From Nautilus pompilius (taxonomy: Eukaryota > Mollusca > Cephalopoda > Nautilida > Nautilidae), in NCBI GenBank assembly GCA_018389105.1, contig JACATO010001134.1, positions 1 through 64,000 of the forward strand: 64,000 bases of DNA. The letters run 5' to 3'. Position 1 is the first letter of the stretch, and each line of letters opens with the position of its first letter. Below the pieces are notes generated by a model. It was given only the letters and a program-made list of their open reading frames with translations, was not told the DNA's origin and searched no databases. Below are positions 24,563 through 37,322 of this stretch, one piece after another. Both the position numbers and the translations under genes were made by a program.

Positions 24563-27500
24563 TTACGTGTAAAGTAGCATTACTGGGTACACTTTCCGAA
24601 CTGTAATTCAGAACAAATGATGTACGAGGCGAGATCCGCGACACGATAAGTCGAGGGCGGAGACAAATGGGAAGGTGGCGCAACGATACACCAGAGAGTC
24701 TGCGCCGTAATAAAAAAAAAGAGTACCGGCTGTGATTTAACATTGAAAGACACTGGCAAATTTCATGCAGCATCTTCCAAACTGTAAGGAAAACGACCTC
24801 CAGATCCTTGGTTGCTGCGCTTCATCTGCCATTAACTAACCTCTTTACTTCCATAGCGAGGCGTGCTTCTTTCCCATTCCCTGATGCTCGAACACGCCAT
24901 GTCCACCGTTTTTTGCAGGTGCCACTTGTCTAAAAGAAACCAAGGATGAAATCAGTATAATGCAATAACTTATGCCACCCTCCCCTGTATATATAAAAAT
25001 AGGCCAATTTAAATCGATGGCTTAGAGATTAACCAAAAATCCAACCAAATAACGTTTGTTCTATTATAGTTCGGAAATTCATCCAAACAACTTTGCTACA
25101 GGGAGTTATACGTGAAAAGCTGCTATTAGTTTACGACGTACTTCATGTTGCACATTTTTAGAAGTGTTGCCTTTCTTTAAGCCGATTTATGACTGCAGTG
25201 CCTTCCATATTTCATACAATTTTGGTTCTAGCTTTCCCATGCATTGTATTTACTAACACTATCAAGTGATTTATTATAATCCTGTATGTTTGTATAAAAT
25301 TTTGAAACACTTGTCCTTAGATTTCCTAAACATGCCAAAGTTCCTTTGCCACGTATACAGTCCGTGTATAGCTTCGGATTTTATTCCAGGTTCCAGACTT
25401 TGACTACATCAGACTCAGTAGTAGACTACATTAAGCAGCAGTTGATCGTATCGGTCGGATATTGCCACACGCTAGAATTAAAGGTGGAACTATTATTCGA
25501 ATCTAAGAAATATATTATAAAGAACCTAGAATTTCAGTCTTGGCGGCACCTTTTACTGGGGAAGAGAATAAAAACTTTACTTCTTGGCCGAGAAAGAACT
25601 GCCAAGAAGGTACTAACCAAACTAAGCCTTTCCTTTTCGGGGATTCGAACTCGATTCTCCCTCTGCGTCGTCCGAGTCGCAAGCACAAGATATATTAAAT
25701 ATAAACCGTACTTAACCCTTACAGCCCCGATGTTCAGGGGGTTATGTGCATTATTACAGCTCTTCACTATAGCTGTTTGATATTTAACTTTCCATTTAAA
25801 AAAAAAACAACAAATAAACAAAACATTCTGTGTTAAAAGCCGAAGCAGGATCTTCTCCTAAATAATAAATTGTAAAGGTTTCTCGAGGGACCCGATCTTA
25901 GATTCTTCCCACTGATGGATGCTGAGCTGAATGCGACCAAACCTCGCATAGACTAGCCCGGCAAACGTTCCACAGACAGACGAATCTCATCTTTGAGTTG
26001 TTCGGTTTCAAACGAAAAATACGTTTGGCAACGTTGGGGAAAACGCTGAAAAAATCTATTGTTCGTAACGAGCAGCGGAATGGTTTTTATGAGGGAGTGT
26101 TTGGCAGATAGTTTCCCTAAGATGTTACCAAGACAGCTGGAATTAGGATAAAATTTTACGATCTCAGACTTGTCTACAACGCCATGCCATCGAAACTGCG
26201 TATTTGGGGAGCAGCTTCCTCTCTCTCTAGACAAGACAGTGAGCCAGAGACATTTATCAAACTTGGGTAGGAACCAAAAGCCACTCAAGACTTTAAAAAA
26301 AACTGACCACTCGGTTCCCGGATTTTATCCTCCACTAAACCACTCTGAATCTATTTACAGTAGATTCTTTTGTAAATGTCTTAAATTTGAGTGGATTAGA
26401 ACAAACGGTAAATACAGGTAAAAATGACTGCTTATAAGAGGAATATTGAGACGGAGGTCGGCTACTCTGACGAGCCAGGATGCTTGAAGAAATACTTCGG
26501 AAAATGTACTGTAGTCTTTGCTGAAGAGAAGAACATCGAATAAAGTATCATAGGTTATAACCACGTATAATAATATTTCGCGAATATTATTTTGTGTCAA
26601 AATAAAATAAACCAAAACCGATATAACTGCTTCCATGATTTCGAGGACTGTATCCTGAAATAATTATATTAGATTACTTTATGACGATGTCGAGCTTAAA
26701 TCGGGTTAATTTTTCAAACCTATATTGTGCATATCAAGATGGTTCTGAAGACGGTAACCGTAGAATTTTCCTCGAAACGTCAATAAAAGATTCAAGCGGC
26801 GACAAAAGGAAGTGATAATAATAATAATAATTAATATTATTTTAAACATAAAAGTAACTTTAACGAACACTGGCTCTTTGTATATTTTGGATCAAATCAT
26901 TTAAAGCGTGGCACGTGTATAATTATATATTTTTTTTCCAACAGGTTGCATTACCATTCAAAAGATTCCATTCCTCCCCAGAGTTGTTGTTCTTTGTAGG
27001 TATCGGTACACGTCCTTGCTTTCGAGAGGCAGTGGTGCGCATGAATGGAGGTAAACGATTTTGTCTCCTGGCGCTAGAGAATATTAAAGCGATGGTACTT
27101 TTATGCACGTGACTGGTAGGCGTTGTAATCTACGCCGTTCAGATACCAAAACTGTTTGGAATCACAAACTAATCGCTTGTTGCTGTCTGTTTTGTTTCTA
27201 AATTACTAGAAATGCTAAACGACTAAGCACCAGAGCGGTGAGTTGGCCATCTTCAGCTGGTGAAGTTAACTAACTTCGAGTTTTGCTAGCTGTAGCTGTC
27301 CCGGTTGATAAATGCTGAAGACCAATTCGTATCAGAGAGGAGAAGGGAGGCAGACTCGATCGGGGGGGGAGGGGTTAATAGTTAACGGAAATTCGTTAAC
27401 CAACTGCACTGTTAGTAACGATGGAACAAATTGGGGAGGCGGTGGGTTGGTTCTACTGATATATATTAGGGAGATAAACTTCGATATATATATATATTTT

Positions 27501-28522
27501 TTTTTAAGTTTGAAACGTGTTGCGTTTCAATTCTAAACACGTTTAATACATCTAAACGCTCTTCATAACACTCAGACGCTGCCCGGATCAAGTTCGATCA
27601 GTTGTTTTAAAGCATCCAGATGCTGTTCAGTAACCATGCGATACTGTTCGTTTCTCTCTCATGTTTCAAGTGTTTATTATTCTACGACGTGACAAATACT
27701 TACTTTTAAGATGCACTTCACAACCCTTTCCTTGTCATTTACGTTATTGTCTTTATTCAACTTATTCATCTACAAATTGAATGTCAACACTAAATTTATT
27801 ATTTTTTTTTTAAATCTATCCATCGTTTATTTTCAAATGAACAAGCAAATAAATCGGTTTAAAGTAACTTTTCCCAAACTCGGAATCAAATAATATCAAC
27901 AAGAACTTCACGCACCAAGAACACAATCATATGCTTATTTTTTTTTTTTTTTTTTATTAAAATTAATAAACATTAGCTTTTTTACAATTTTTCCATGTAA
28001 CAATTTTTATTCTTTCACTTGTATTTTTTTGTTTTTATTTTTTAATCTTTTGTTTTCAACATTACCAACGTTCTTACGAAAGTGTTTTCAAAACCAGCAT
28101 TTGTACGATTTTGAACTACCTTAACATCTTTTTGTACTTCATCTCCTTCAATATTTACTTGATAAGTTCGTTCTTTATTCACGATTAAAGTTTTTTTTTT
28201 TGCTTTTCTTTCCAGTCTTTGCCCGTTTCGAACCCGGCCCTTGTCTGCTTCCTTCAGCTTCGAAAGAATCTTTTCTGTACTGCTTTCTTTAGCACTCTTA
28301 AAATCCCAATTAGCCCCCTATGTACGCTTATTTTTAATTTTTTTTATTGTCAGTTTACTTTCTTTTCCCGCTTCCTTCTTTCTCCTGTTTCGTACAAACT
28401 CGTCCAGCATTTTCTTTATTCGGCTGTCCCCCTATTTTTTTTTTTTTTTCAGTGTCTTTCATTTGCTCCTTTTGGTTTTTAAAAAAACGAGTTTTATTAA
28501 TTTTAAGTGGCGGGTCCAATTT
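24559..28522. other. Non-coding region without recognised gene
   Basis: Unique AT-rich sequence. Minus-strand open frames of 111 residues (25953-26288) and others show no family motifs. A SINE-like fragment lies near 25.65 kb. Poly(T) tracts occupy 27940-28210. Confidence 0.4.
25636..25690 (-). repeat. tRNA-derived SINE-like fragment
   Basis: On the minus strand cttgcgactcggacg (A-box-like) precedes gagttcgaatcccc, a near-perfect B-box, by about 30 bases. The gap is shorter than in a standard tRNA, so this is probably a SINE head. Confidence 0.4.
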
Positions 28523-28570
28523 GGGAGGAGGGAGGAGGAGGAGGAGGAGGAGGAGGGGAGGGGAAGGGGG
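28523..28570. repeat. (GGA)n tract
   Basis: This is a purine-rich GGA trinucleotide run. Confidence 0.93.
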
Positions 28571-29022
28571 GTGGGACGATGTCGTAAATTACGCACTGGA
28601 AGCTGGCGCGGTTGGTTCACAATGGACAGCGCAAACCCTCAAGAGATCGCGGTGGGGGTGGGAGGAGTGGACAAGTTTGGGCATCATGCGATGGGTTCGT
28701 TTCTTCGAACCGTATTCACCAGATCCTAGCTCTGCTAGCAGACCGACAAACGGCATCGTGGCAATATTTAAAAGTGTAGCCTCTTTTCTCAGCGTGTGCC
28801 TCATAGCGACAACCCCCCGGGGGGGAGGGGTAGGTCTACTTTTCTCTCTCTCTCTTCTTTACTATTTAATAACCACGACGCAGGCTTCGCACAGGGGACA
28901 GAAACCATACACAACGTCACGTGCACCACAACGGTAAACCAATTAGAGCGAGTGTTCTGCGACACAATAATGACTCCTTGGAAGGAGAGCTCCAATAGAG
29001 AACGAGACGAACTTCGAGAATT

Positions 29023-29026
<4 letters not shown>

Positions 29027-29054
<28 letters not shown>
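29027..29054. repeat. (CT)n microsatellite
   Basis: This is a short CT run ending in a C-run. Confidence 0.93.
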
Positions 29055-29060
29055 CCCCCC

Positions 29061-29266
29061 CTACATCCCCCCCACAAAACACAATCCGCAGGTTTTCGGA
29101 AACAAGAGATCATCGCTTTTATAAATTGTATATGTCGAAAGATAGGTATTTTAATTCAGTCTACCTACATCCCCCCAAACAAAACAATCCGCAGGTTTTC
29201 GGAAACAAGAGATCATCGCTTTTACAAATTATACATGTCGAAAGGTAAGTATTTTAATTCAGTCTA
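29061..29266. repeat. Two-copy tandem duplication, about 103 bp
   Basis: Copies at 29061-29164 and 29165-29266 both run from ctacatcccccc to attttaattcagtcta. They share caatccgcaggttttcgg and atcatcgcttttayaaatt with a few substitutions, which implies a fairly recent duplication. Confidence 0.95.
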
Positions 29267-29819
29267 AGCCAACTAACAAAGTAAGTAAAGCATCAAATCG
29301 AGTCTTTACGACCTCCGGGACAAGCACCGACCGACTAATTCTTTTATTTTACGAAGTAAGTGAGCAATACATCAACAATAATATTCCGCCTGGTATGCGA
29401 ACCTTCCATTTGTATGTTTCCCGAGATGAACTCGAATTAAAATAATTAAGATGCAAAATTTGCCCACAGAATACAATGCCTCCACCAAATTAATATTCAA
29501 TAAATAATAGATTTTTTTTTTGGTTTTAATGCAGGGTTTCAGAGATTCCGATTTGAATGAATGGTTGTAGTTTTTTAGCTATCAGTCTATTAAATTAAGG
29601 TAAAGATGGTGTGATTTATTTCCTTTTTCATTTCTGGAAATCTGCTTTGTTTAAATGTCCGTTCTCGTCAGATTTCATGAAATCAACAAACAACAACACG
29701 TGGGCTCAGCGAATGGTGAACGGGACAAGGCAAATGGAAAACACGAGTCCGAGGGGCGGGAGGCAAAATTCTGAATGGCTGAAACATCCGTGGAGGTTTT
29801 GTCGCCGTGTTTTCGCGAG
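29267..29819. other. Non-coding spacer
   Basis: This is AT-rich sequence with no recognised feature. Confidence 0.4.
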
Positions 29820-30300
29820 AATGAACCTGAGGTTTGCGATCACGACGTCGGGTCGAAGCTTCCAGTGTGTGTGTGTGTGTTGTGGGGGGTAGGGGAGGTG
29901 AGAGACACGAAGTACGGCTCCGGAATCGTCTTCGTTCGCGGTCTCTCCAGTCGGCGGAGAGAACGGAGATGGCGACGTGCGGGAACGAGGCGGCCTTTCG
30001 GCGCCAGGTGGCGGGCGGGCAGAGCGGCCCTAACCGCCGTCGCCGCGCACGCCTCCACCCCACCCGACTCTCGCGGCTCCCGGTCAGTAGGAGCTCCCCC
30101 AGGCCTGGACGGAGACCGAGGGGACACCGTCTCGCCGGGCCCAGCCCGTTTCCGAGCGGCGGTCTCCGGCGATCGACCCGAAATCCGGCCCCTCGATTTG
30201 AATTGCAACTCTTTCGCGCCAAAAAGAAGAAGAAGAAGAAGAAAAGGAAAAAAGGGACGCGGCCGACGCTAGGGGAAACCCGTTCGCGCCTCGTCGACAG
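29820..30300. promoter_or_regulatory. CpG-rich island-like segment
   Basis: The segment is clearly GC-rich and dense in CpG against an AT-rich surround. It lies between a GT run (about 29865-29880) and G/T homopolymers. Open frames on both strands are long only because stop codons are rare in such composition. None resembles a known protein. It could be a CpG-island promoter or first exon of an unseen gene, but no splice partner was identified. Confidence 0.3.
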
Positions 30301-30474
30301 TTTTTTTTTTTTCCTTGGGGGGGGTGGTGGGGGTGGAGTGGGGTGGGGTGGGTGTGGGAGAGAGGAGGGAAAGAAAACCCAGAAGTTGATGCTTTCTCCG
30401 CCGAACTTTCCGGACCATTCGCCGGTCGGGATTAAAATCAAAAAAAACAAAAACACGCACCATACAACAACCGA

Positions 30475-30590
30475 CTCTCTCTCTCTCTCTCTCCCTCCCT
30501 CCCTCCCTCTTTCTCTCTCTCCCCCTCTCCTCTCTCCTCCCCGCTGTCTCTCCCCCCTTTCTCTCTCTCTCCCTCCCCCCCCCCGTTTCC
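30475..30590. repeat. CT/CCCT-rich tract
   Basis: This is a polypyrimidine tract with CT and CCCT units. Confidence 0.93.
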
Positions 30591-31679
30591 TCCTGTTCTC
30601 AGCCGTTCCACAATGGGCCGTCCTCCCTCTCATACAAGTATGCCTGATGCAAATGAGAAAAAACGCGCTTCGCAACTACTCTAAAGCTGAAAAGATTCTT
30701 TGTACGGCCTGCAAAGAAAACCAACAGTCGTGAATAACAAAGAACAATTAATAAGTTGTTTTTCTACCAAACGGCAGATGGCTGGCTCCGTCAGCGCAAA
30801 GTCTGAGAGTTGGCGGAAAGAATAGAAAACTTTTTTTTTTTGTTGTTGTTGTTGTCGTTTTCGTCGTCCCCCCCCACCTTCGTTCTCCCATCCGAAGGTC
30901 TGACTTTACCAGGCTCGCCCAGCATCTCGGCGCCCCCTAAACTCTCTGGCAAAAAAAAGTTACATTTTTTATTTCGACTTTAGAACAGGGGGAGGGAGAG
31001 AGGAGGAAATGCAAGTTTTTTTTTTTTTTTTATTGAAAGACCGATTTTCTTGTTTTTGTTTTTTTTTTGTTTGTTTTTTTTCTTTTTTTCTTTTTTTATT
31101 GTTTTCTCTCCCCTCCCCTTCTCCCCGAGTCTTCCACACACTTTTCCTTTTATTAAAATATGAATAGTCCCTGTACCTCCTTTCGTCTAATATACGCCAC
31201 GTGGGTAGGAATATCTCGGTTTAATAGTGCGTGTGTTCAGGCGACTGATCGGGGACCGGAGTTTTGTACAGAAAAGTTGCCTCTTTGTGTTCGGATCCAA
31301 TTGCACAGTAAGCCTAATAATTTGTACGTAATGGTAATTTGGCGTCCGTAAAGAAACAAGAGGGGGGGGGAAGAACGTCTGCCCTCGCCCGACGCGTAGC
31401 GACAGCGTGTTTTGAAAGTATTCAAATTGTTTTAGCTTCCCCCGGAGCCCCGCTCACCTGCCCTCCAAAGCGGGGGTTTAGTTCCAGATGCAGAAATCAT
31501 TTAATGATCAGATCTGTATTGCGAGATCTTTGATAAAAAGCATGCGACCTTTCTGGGGGTAGGATGCAGACGTCCAGCGCCCGCCCCGGGAACACACGAA
31601 ACGACAACTACACAAACAAAACTCAGTAAATTTCCCAATTTACAATGCCTTGATTAGACACTTGTGGAAAGGCCAAAAA
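30591..31679. other. Non-coding spacer with T-rich runs
   Basis: T homopolymers cluster at 30830-30850 and 31015-31105. No gene was recognised. Confidence 0.4.
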
Positions 31680-31920
31680 AGAGAGAGAGAGAGGGGGGGG
31701 AGAGAGAGGGAGGGAGAGAGAGAGAGGGAGGGGGAGACGGAGGTGGAGAAAGAGAAGGAGGGGAGAGAGGGGAGAGAGAGAGAGGAGAGATACAGAGAGA
31801 GGGAGAGAGAGAGAGATGGAGAGACGACACAGAAGAGAGGGGAGAGAGAGGGAGGGGGGAGACGGAGGTGGAGAAAGAGAAGGAGGGGAAAGAGGAGAGA
31901 GAGAGAGAGAGAGAGGCGAG
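31680..31920. repeat. GA-rich minisatellite
   Basis: A GA/GGA-rich array. The segment ggggagacggaggtggagaa occurs twice, about 130 bases apart, so part of the array is a tandem duplication. Confidence 0.9.
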
Positions 31921-32143
31921 GAGGAGGGACAGTAAAAAGAAAATTTTCCCGTTTTGACGACCCGAGAAAGAATATTAAGAACTATGAATAATTCATGCCA
32001 CCCAATAATTCAGTACCCCCCTATTTTTTTTTTTTTTTTTTATAAAGGTGGGGAGAGCGAAAATGTACGTTGACTGGGTGTTCCGCCTACACTAGAGACG
32101 GCAAGGGTCTTTGTGAGTAGATAGACAGCCTACCTGGTGCGTG

Positions 32144-32170
32144 CGTGTGTGTGTGTGTGTGTGTGTGTGT
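32144..32170. repeat. (GT)n microsatellite
   Basis: This is a GT dinucleotide run, followed shortly by a (CG)n stretch at about 32181-32191. Confidence 0.95.
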
Positions 32171-32309
32171 TCTCTCCCTCGCGCGCGCGCGAACAGAGAG
32201 GGCGCCTCACCGCCAGGGATCGAAGTTAGTTACCCGTCGCGCTTTTGGTCGCACGTGCCAGTAGTTCTTGGTCCTGTCGTTCGCTACTCAGTAAAAACCC
32301 TAAATTTAT

Positions 32310-32335
32310 ATATTATTATTATTATATTATTATTA

Positions 32336-32382
<47 letters not shown>
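32310..32382. repeat. (ATT)n microsatellite
   Basis: This is an ATT array with two short interruptions. Confidence 0.95.
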
Positions 32383-33270
32383 GTATTTATGTCCTGCTTC
32401 GCCTGGTCGTTAAGAGAGAGAGAGAGAGAGAATAAGGAGTGCCCAGCCACCCCCACCTCCAGGGGAAGATAATGGCGCTGCTGTCCCGAGGATGATGATA
32501 ATAAGGAATGGCGAAGCTCAGTGTCCGGAATCGCACCCGCTACTAAATGGCAAACTCGCCTTCTGCCTGGCATCACGGTTGATCGTTCGAGCGAACGACA
32601 TATGCCGTCCGCGGAGTTAAGTAGCCCCTCTTTGTCTCCCCACCACCACCCTCTCCCGGACCTTTCATCATGACCGCCATCACCAGAAGACCCGACAGCG
32701 CAGAGCGGCTACCCCCTTTAACGCGAGAAGCGATGGGCCGGCTTTCGTCTCGCTGATTCGAACACCACCCCGACCCCACCCCACCCGTCCAGCCACTCCT
32801 CTCCCCCTCAGCAAGCCGCAGCTCGCGAGTAGAAAGCCACGTCGCGTCGCACTCCTCTCCGATTTCTAACGAGGGGGGCCCCTTTTTCCGTGCCGAGCGC
32901 GGCAAAAACTTCGAAACTTTTTTCTCCCTCCACCACCACTTCCCGTGGGCCAGTGCGCGTAGCGATGCCTGACGTCACCGTGCAACCATCGGGTCATTAT
33001 CATTGAAATCGCTGTGTTATTGTAGCAAGAACGCGTCGGGGGGAATGGGTACACGCAAATGGCCCATTATGAATACCTAAGGAGAAACCCCTTTGTTTAC
33101 TTCGGGATTTCGGAAGTTAGTTAGTGAGCTGCTGTTGTCTGTTCCCGTGTGCGTGCGTGGTTTCTCCCCCCCTCTGTTTTTTCTTCCTTTCTTCGCAACC
33201 CCAGGTTATTTAACAACGAAAACAACGCTAACAGCATAAAAGAAAGGTGAAACAAGCGGAAAGAGAGAGA
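32383..33270. other. Non-coding spacer, partly CpG-rich
   Basis: The stretch 32580-32960 is GC-richer than its surroundings. It holds an isolated TGACGTCA near 32970 and, at 32520-32540 on the minus strand, a B-box-like gggtgcgattcc. No gene was recognised. Confidence 0.4.
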
Positions 33271-33520
33271 GAGAGGGGGGGAGGGAGAGATAAGGGGGAA
33301 GAGCGAGAAAGAGGGATGGAGAAAGGGAAAGGGGGAGAGAGAGAGATGAGGGGGAGGGAAGAGATAAAGGGGAAGAGCGAGAAAGAGGGATGGAGAAAGG
33401 AAAGGGTTGGAGGAGAGAGATGAGGGGGAAGAGCGAGAAGGAAGGAGTGGAGAAAAGGTAGAGGGGGAGGGAGAGAATGAGGGGGAATAGCGAGAAGGAG
33501 GGAGTTAGAAAGGGACATTT
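33271..33520. repeat. Purine-rich minisatellite
   Basis: About four imperfect units of 60-70 bases contain gatgagggggaagagcgagaa and gggatggagaaagg. The strand is almost entirely purine. Confidence 0.9.
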
Positions 33521-34227
33521 TGAGGGGGCTCGCTGAGGTTTTCAGAGCTCTCGCTTGAAGTCGGGGGGAACTTTCCCTTTTTTTGAAAAAGAGGGAAGCT
33601 ATATGTAAACCTGAAGAACGTTGTCTGGCTACCAACCTTTGTCACAGAGAAAGAGCGACAACAAAGGGGGAGAAACAACAGCAACACCTATACATTAAGA
33701 AACATAGTTACGAAAATAAATTTCAAAATCCGACAACAGACACCCGAAATAGAGAATCCAGGTAGCCGCGTTTCGACCAGACGTGGGGGGGGCCATTCTT
33801 TGTCACGTGATCTATACGTATGTACGTACGTACGTATGTATTTTTAACAGCGATAATTAAAAAAACAACAACATATTTTCATGTACATATGGTGGCGCCA
33901 ATGAGTTAGTTATACGCCGGTTGTGACTTAGAACCATCTCTGATCTGATAAGTTTAGCCGCCTGTCGTCGACAGGAGATCTAAAATGAAGTCGGATGTCG
34001 ACAGCAGTGCTGTTGTGGTGGTGCTGGCTGGCACTCACTCTCCGACATTAGTCGGTCGTTTTCTTTTCGGAATCTCTCGCGTCGTACCAGCTTCGTTTAA
34101 GACCAGCGGCCGAAGACAGTAATATCTTGTGCTTATTGTTATATTCTGTAAAAGAGCGAGGGGGAGAGAGAAAGGAGACACGAGTATTTGAATACACACA
34201 CAAGAAAGTGAGAGAGAGAGAGAGAAA
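33521..34227. other. Non-coding spacer
   Basis: A short GTAC-rich run lies at 33820-33840. No gene was recognised. Confidence 0.4.
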
Positions 34228-34400
34228 GATGATGGAGAGGAAGATGATGTAATTACAGAGAGATATGATGTCAGTACAGAGAGAGAGAGATGATGGAGAG
34301 GAAGATGATGTAATTACAGAGAGATATGATGTCAGTACAGAGAGAGAGAGAGAGATGATGGAGAGGAAGATGAGGTAATTACAGAGAGATATAATGTCAG

Positions 34401-34438
<38 letters not shown>

Positions 34439-34445
34439 GGAGAGA
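34228..34445. repeat. GA-rich minisatellite with TGATGT cores (CpG-poor)
   Basis: Three units of about 64 bases each hold gatgatgtaattacagaga followed by atgatgtcagtacagagag, then GA filler. The order matches the 51.1-kb array, but every core CG there is TG here. The third unit has further changes. Confidence 0.9.
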
Positions 34446-36246
34446 GAGAAAGTTTATATATACACACAAACTTGATTGCATCTTGCACCACTCGACTGAA
34501 GAGTGTAAGTGGCGCTAAATGAAATGCTTAAAATCTCTCTCTCTTTAAATCCAGGATGGAGGGTTGCTGCATGAAATTCTAATCTCTACTCTCAGACCTT
34601 CGGAGAAAATCTTTATTCGCAACCTCCATCTTTCACTGTTCATTTCTCTTCCTCTTCGCCCAAATTCAGAACAACCCACTTTCACCATTACATTTCCCTT
34701 CCGATTTTTCCTTTGTGGTGGCTCGATAACGCTCGAAAATGTCAGCGATCGATCAGACGGATTTTTCAGTTCGCCCGGATATCGTGAAATGGGTAGATTT
34801 CGATAAATAAGTAAATAAGTAAAAACAAATTGCGAGGAGCATGCGAATTAACGGACAGGACCCAGCTCCCTCCTCTCAAAAAGAAAACGCGTCTCGCTTA
34901 ATTTCTACTTCATCAGTCTCCCAGATATTTTATGTAAAACGTGTTCCCGACGCAAATTGGGCAACCGTAAAATAACAGCTGGAAGATCTCTATATTTACC
35001 TGTTTGCTTTATTATATATATATATATATATATTTGGGGGAACCCACCTTTCCCCCGTCCAACAAGAACAGCAGCATATTAGCAGATTACTTTGAAAACT
35101 CAAAGATGAATGATGCTTCAACATCGTTTGAAGGAACCGGAGATCCACAGTTTACACATCTGTTACTGGTATTTGTAATTCAGTTTCAATGCGAAATTAG
35201 TAATTGCAAATTATCAGATGCATGTGTAAAAAAAAGAAGGGGGGGTTGGGAAGTAATTTATTCAGTATTCTCATGTAAATACTTTGGAGACCGCCATCTA
35301 GTTTTTAGAGCTCTTTTGAAGCGGGAGTAGGAAATGTAGTCACGTCCGAATGCCTTGCAATGCACGACAATGAAATATGCGACCAACCCTAGACAAGAGG
35401 TACTTTTCCTTTATCATTAATGACTACCATTTAACAAATAAAAAAAAAGACAAAGGACCAGCTATATAAAGATTGTTTACGTGACATTAAATAAGAAAGA
35501 AATCAAGCGTTATGCAACTACATGCAACTCTGATGTATACAAAGCGTTTTTTTTTGGGGGGTGTGTGTCTCCTCGACTGAAGATTGCCATGAAAGTTTAA
35601 AATTTCTGGTATCCCTTTAACGATATCTTACTTCGGTTTCGATGAGACAAAGCAAAAACAAACGAACAAAAAATTGCTTTAACACCTTCGTATATTTAAT
35701 TTGTATTGTAACTTAGATGTGCCGGTAACTTCCCCTCTCTATCTGCTATAGAAATCCAAGCAGTTTTCGAGCGATTATTTAATGGCATAGATTGTGTCGA
35801 TATTTTTCTTAGTAAACGTTACGTAGGCAAATATATATATATATATTTTTTTAAATTTAAATTTACAAAGCAATAGGTGTTTCGAGAAAGTCCACCCGCC
35901 AAGTTTACAGTCTCCAGCCTGTTCCATAAAGACGTTTAAAACTATCTATTTTTTTAAAAGTTTGTTTAATTTTAGAGATCTCTCGCAGCACCAAGTGAAG
36001 GCGTCGTTAACAGCCAGATGAAATCACGCATATTCTCGCGTTAACTTTAAGCTCTGAATACTCAATTAAGCAGGATCAGAAAACAAAGGCACGAGGAAAG
36101 AAAGCTCTAGGTTACTTCAAAATCGTCCAGGGCGAAACTGAAATGGCGACTTCTATGAAAACCATGGGTTTCGTTTCTCATGTTTTCGGAACGGCATTCG
36201 TGAGGGCGGTTGTGGAAGTCATGCATTGATACAAATGACTCACGGG
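34446..36246. other. Non-coding AT-rich spacer
   Basis: TA dinucleotide tracts lie at about 35014-35032 and 35830-35847. No gene was recognised. Confidence 0.4.
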
Positions 36247-37322
36247 TAATTGAAATACGGATAGATGACGTAACTTCCGTAATGTGGGTAATTGTAATAA
36301 GGATAAATGATGTAACTTACGAAATGTAGGTAATTGAAATAAGGATAGATGACGTAACTTCCGCAATGTAGGTAATTAAAATACGGATAGATGACGTAAC
36401 TTCCGCAATGTAGGTAATTGGAATAAGGATAGATGATTAACTTCCTCAATGTAGGTAATTGGAAAAGGATAGATGATGTAACTTCCGCAATGTAGGTAAT
36501 TGGAATAAGGATAGATGATTAACTTCCTCAATGTAGGTAATTGGAAAAGGATAGATGATGTAACTTCCGCAATGTAGGTAATTAAAATACGGATAGATGA
36601 CGTAACTTCCGCAATGTAGGTAATTAAAATACGGATAGATGACGTAACTTCCGCAATGTAGGTAATTGGAATAAGGATAGATGATTAACTTCCTCAATGT
36701 AGGTAATTGGAAAAGGATAGATGATGTAACTTCCGCAATGTAGGTAATTGGAAAAGGATAGATGACGTAACTTCCGCAATGCGGGTAATTGGAAAAGGAT
36801 AGATGACGTAACTTCCGCAATGCGGGTAATTGGAAAAGGATAGATGACGTAACTTCCGCAATGCGGGTAATTGGAAAAGGATAGATGACGTAACTTCCGA
36901 AATGTAGGTAATTGGAAAAGGATAGATGATGTAACTTCCGCAATGTAGGTAATTAAAATACGGATAGATGACGTAACTTCCGCAATGTAGGTAATTAAAA
37001 TACGGATAGATGACGTAACTTCCGAAATGTAGGTAATTGGAATAAGGATAGATGATGTAACTTCCGAAATGTAGGTAATTGGAATAAGGATAGATGACGT
37101 AACTTCCGCAATGTAGGTAATTGAAATAAGGATAGATGACGTAACTTCCGCACTGCGGGTAATTGGAAAAGGATAGATGACGTAACTTCCGCAATGCGGG
37201 TAATTGGAAAAGGATAGATGACGTAACTTCCGCAATGTAGGTAATTGAAATAAGGATAGATGATGTAACTTCCGAAATGTAGGTAATTGGAATAAGGATA
37301 GATGACATAACTTCCGCAATGT
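36247..37322. repeat. Minisatellite with TGACGTAA core, 26 units of 41-42 bp
   Basis: Twenty-six head-to-tail units follow the pattern ggtaattggaa-aggatagatgacgtaacttccgcaatgta. Variants of the core are TGACGTAA, TGATGTAA, TGATTAA and one TGACATAA. Near-identical units cluster (aatgcgggtaattgg at 36780-36870), which implies recent local expansion. Several minus-strand frames stay open across the array, up to 251 residues. Period alone explains this, so no protein is claimed. Confidence 0.96.

Noticed and set aside
25636..25690. Functional tRNA gene
   Set aside because: The B-box is good, but A-to-B spacing is short and no acceptor stem or anticodon loop was found.
29683..30675. 330-residue minus-strand open frame
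   Set aside because: It spans CpG-rich and CT-rich DNA with low-complexity Arg/Pro tracts and matches no family. The CpG island is kept as a separate observation.
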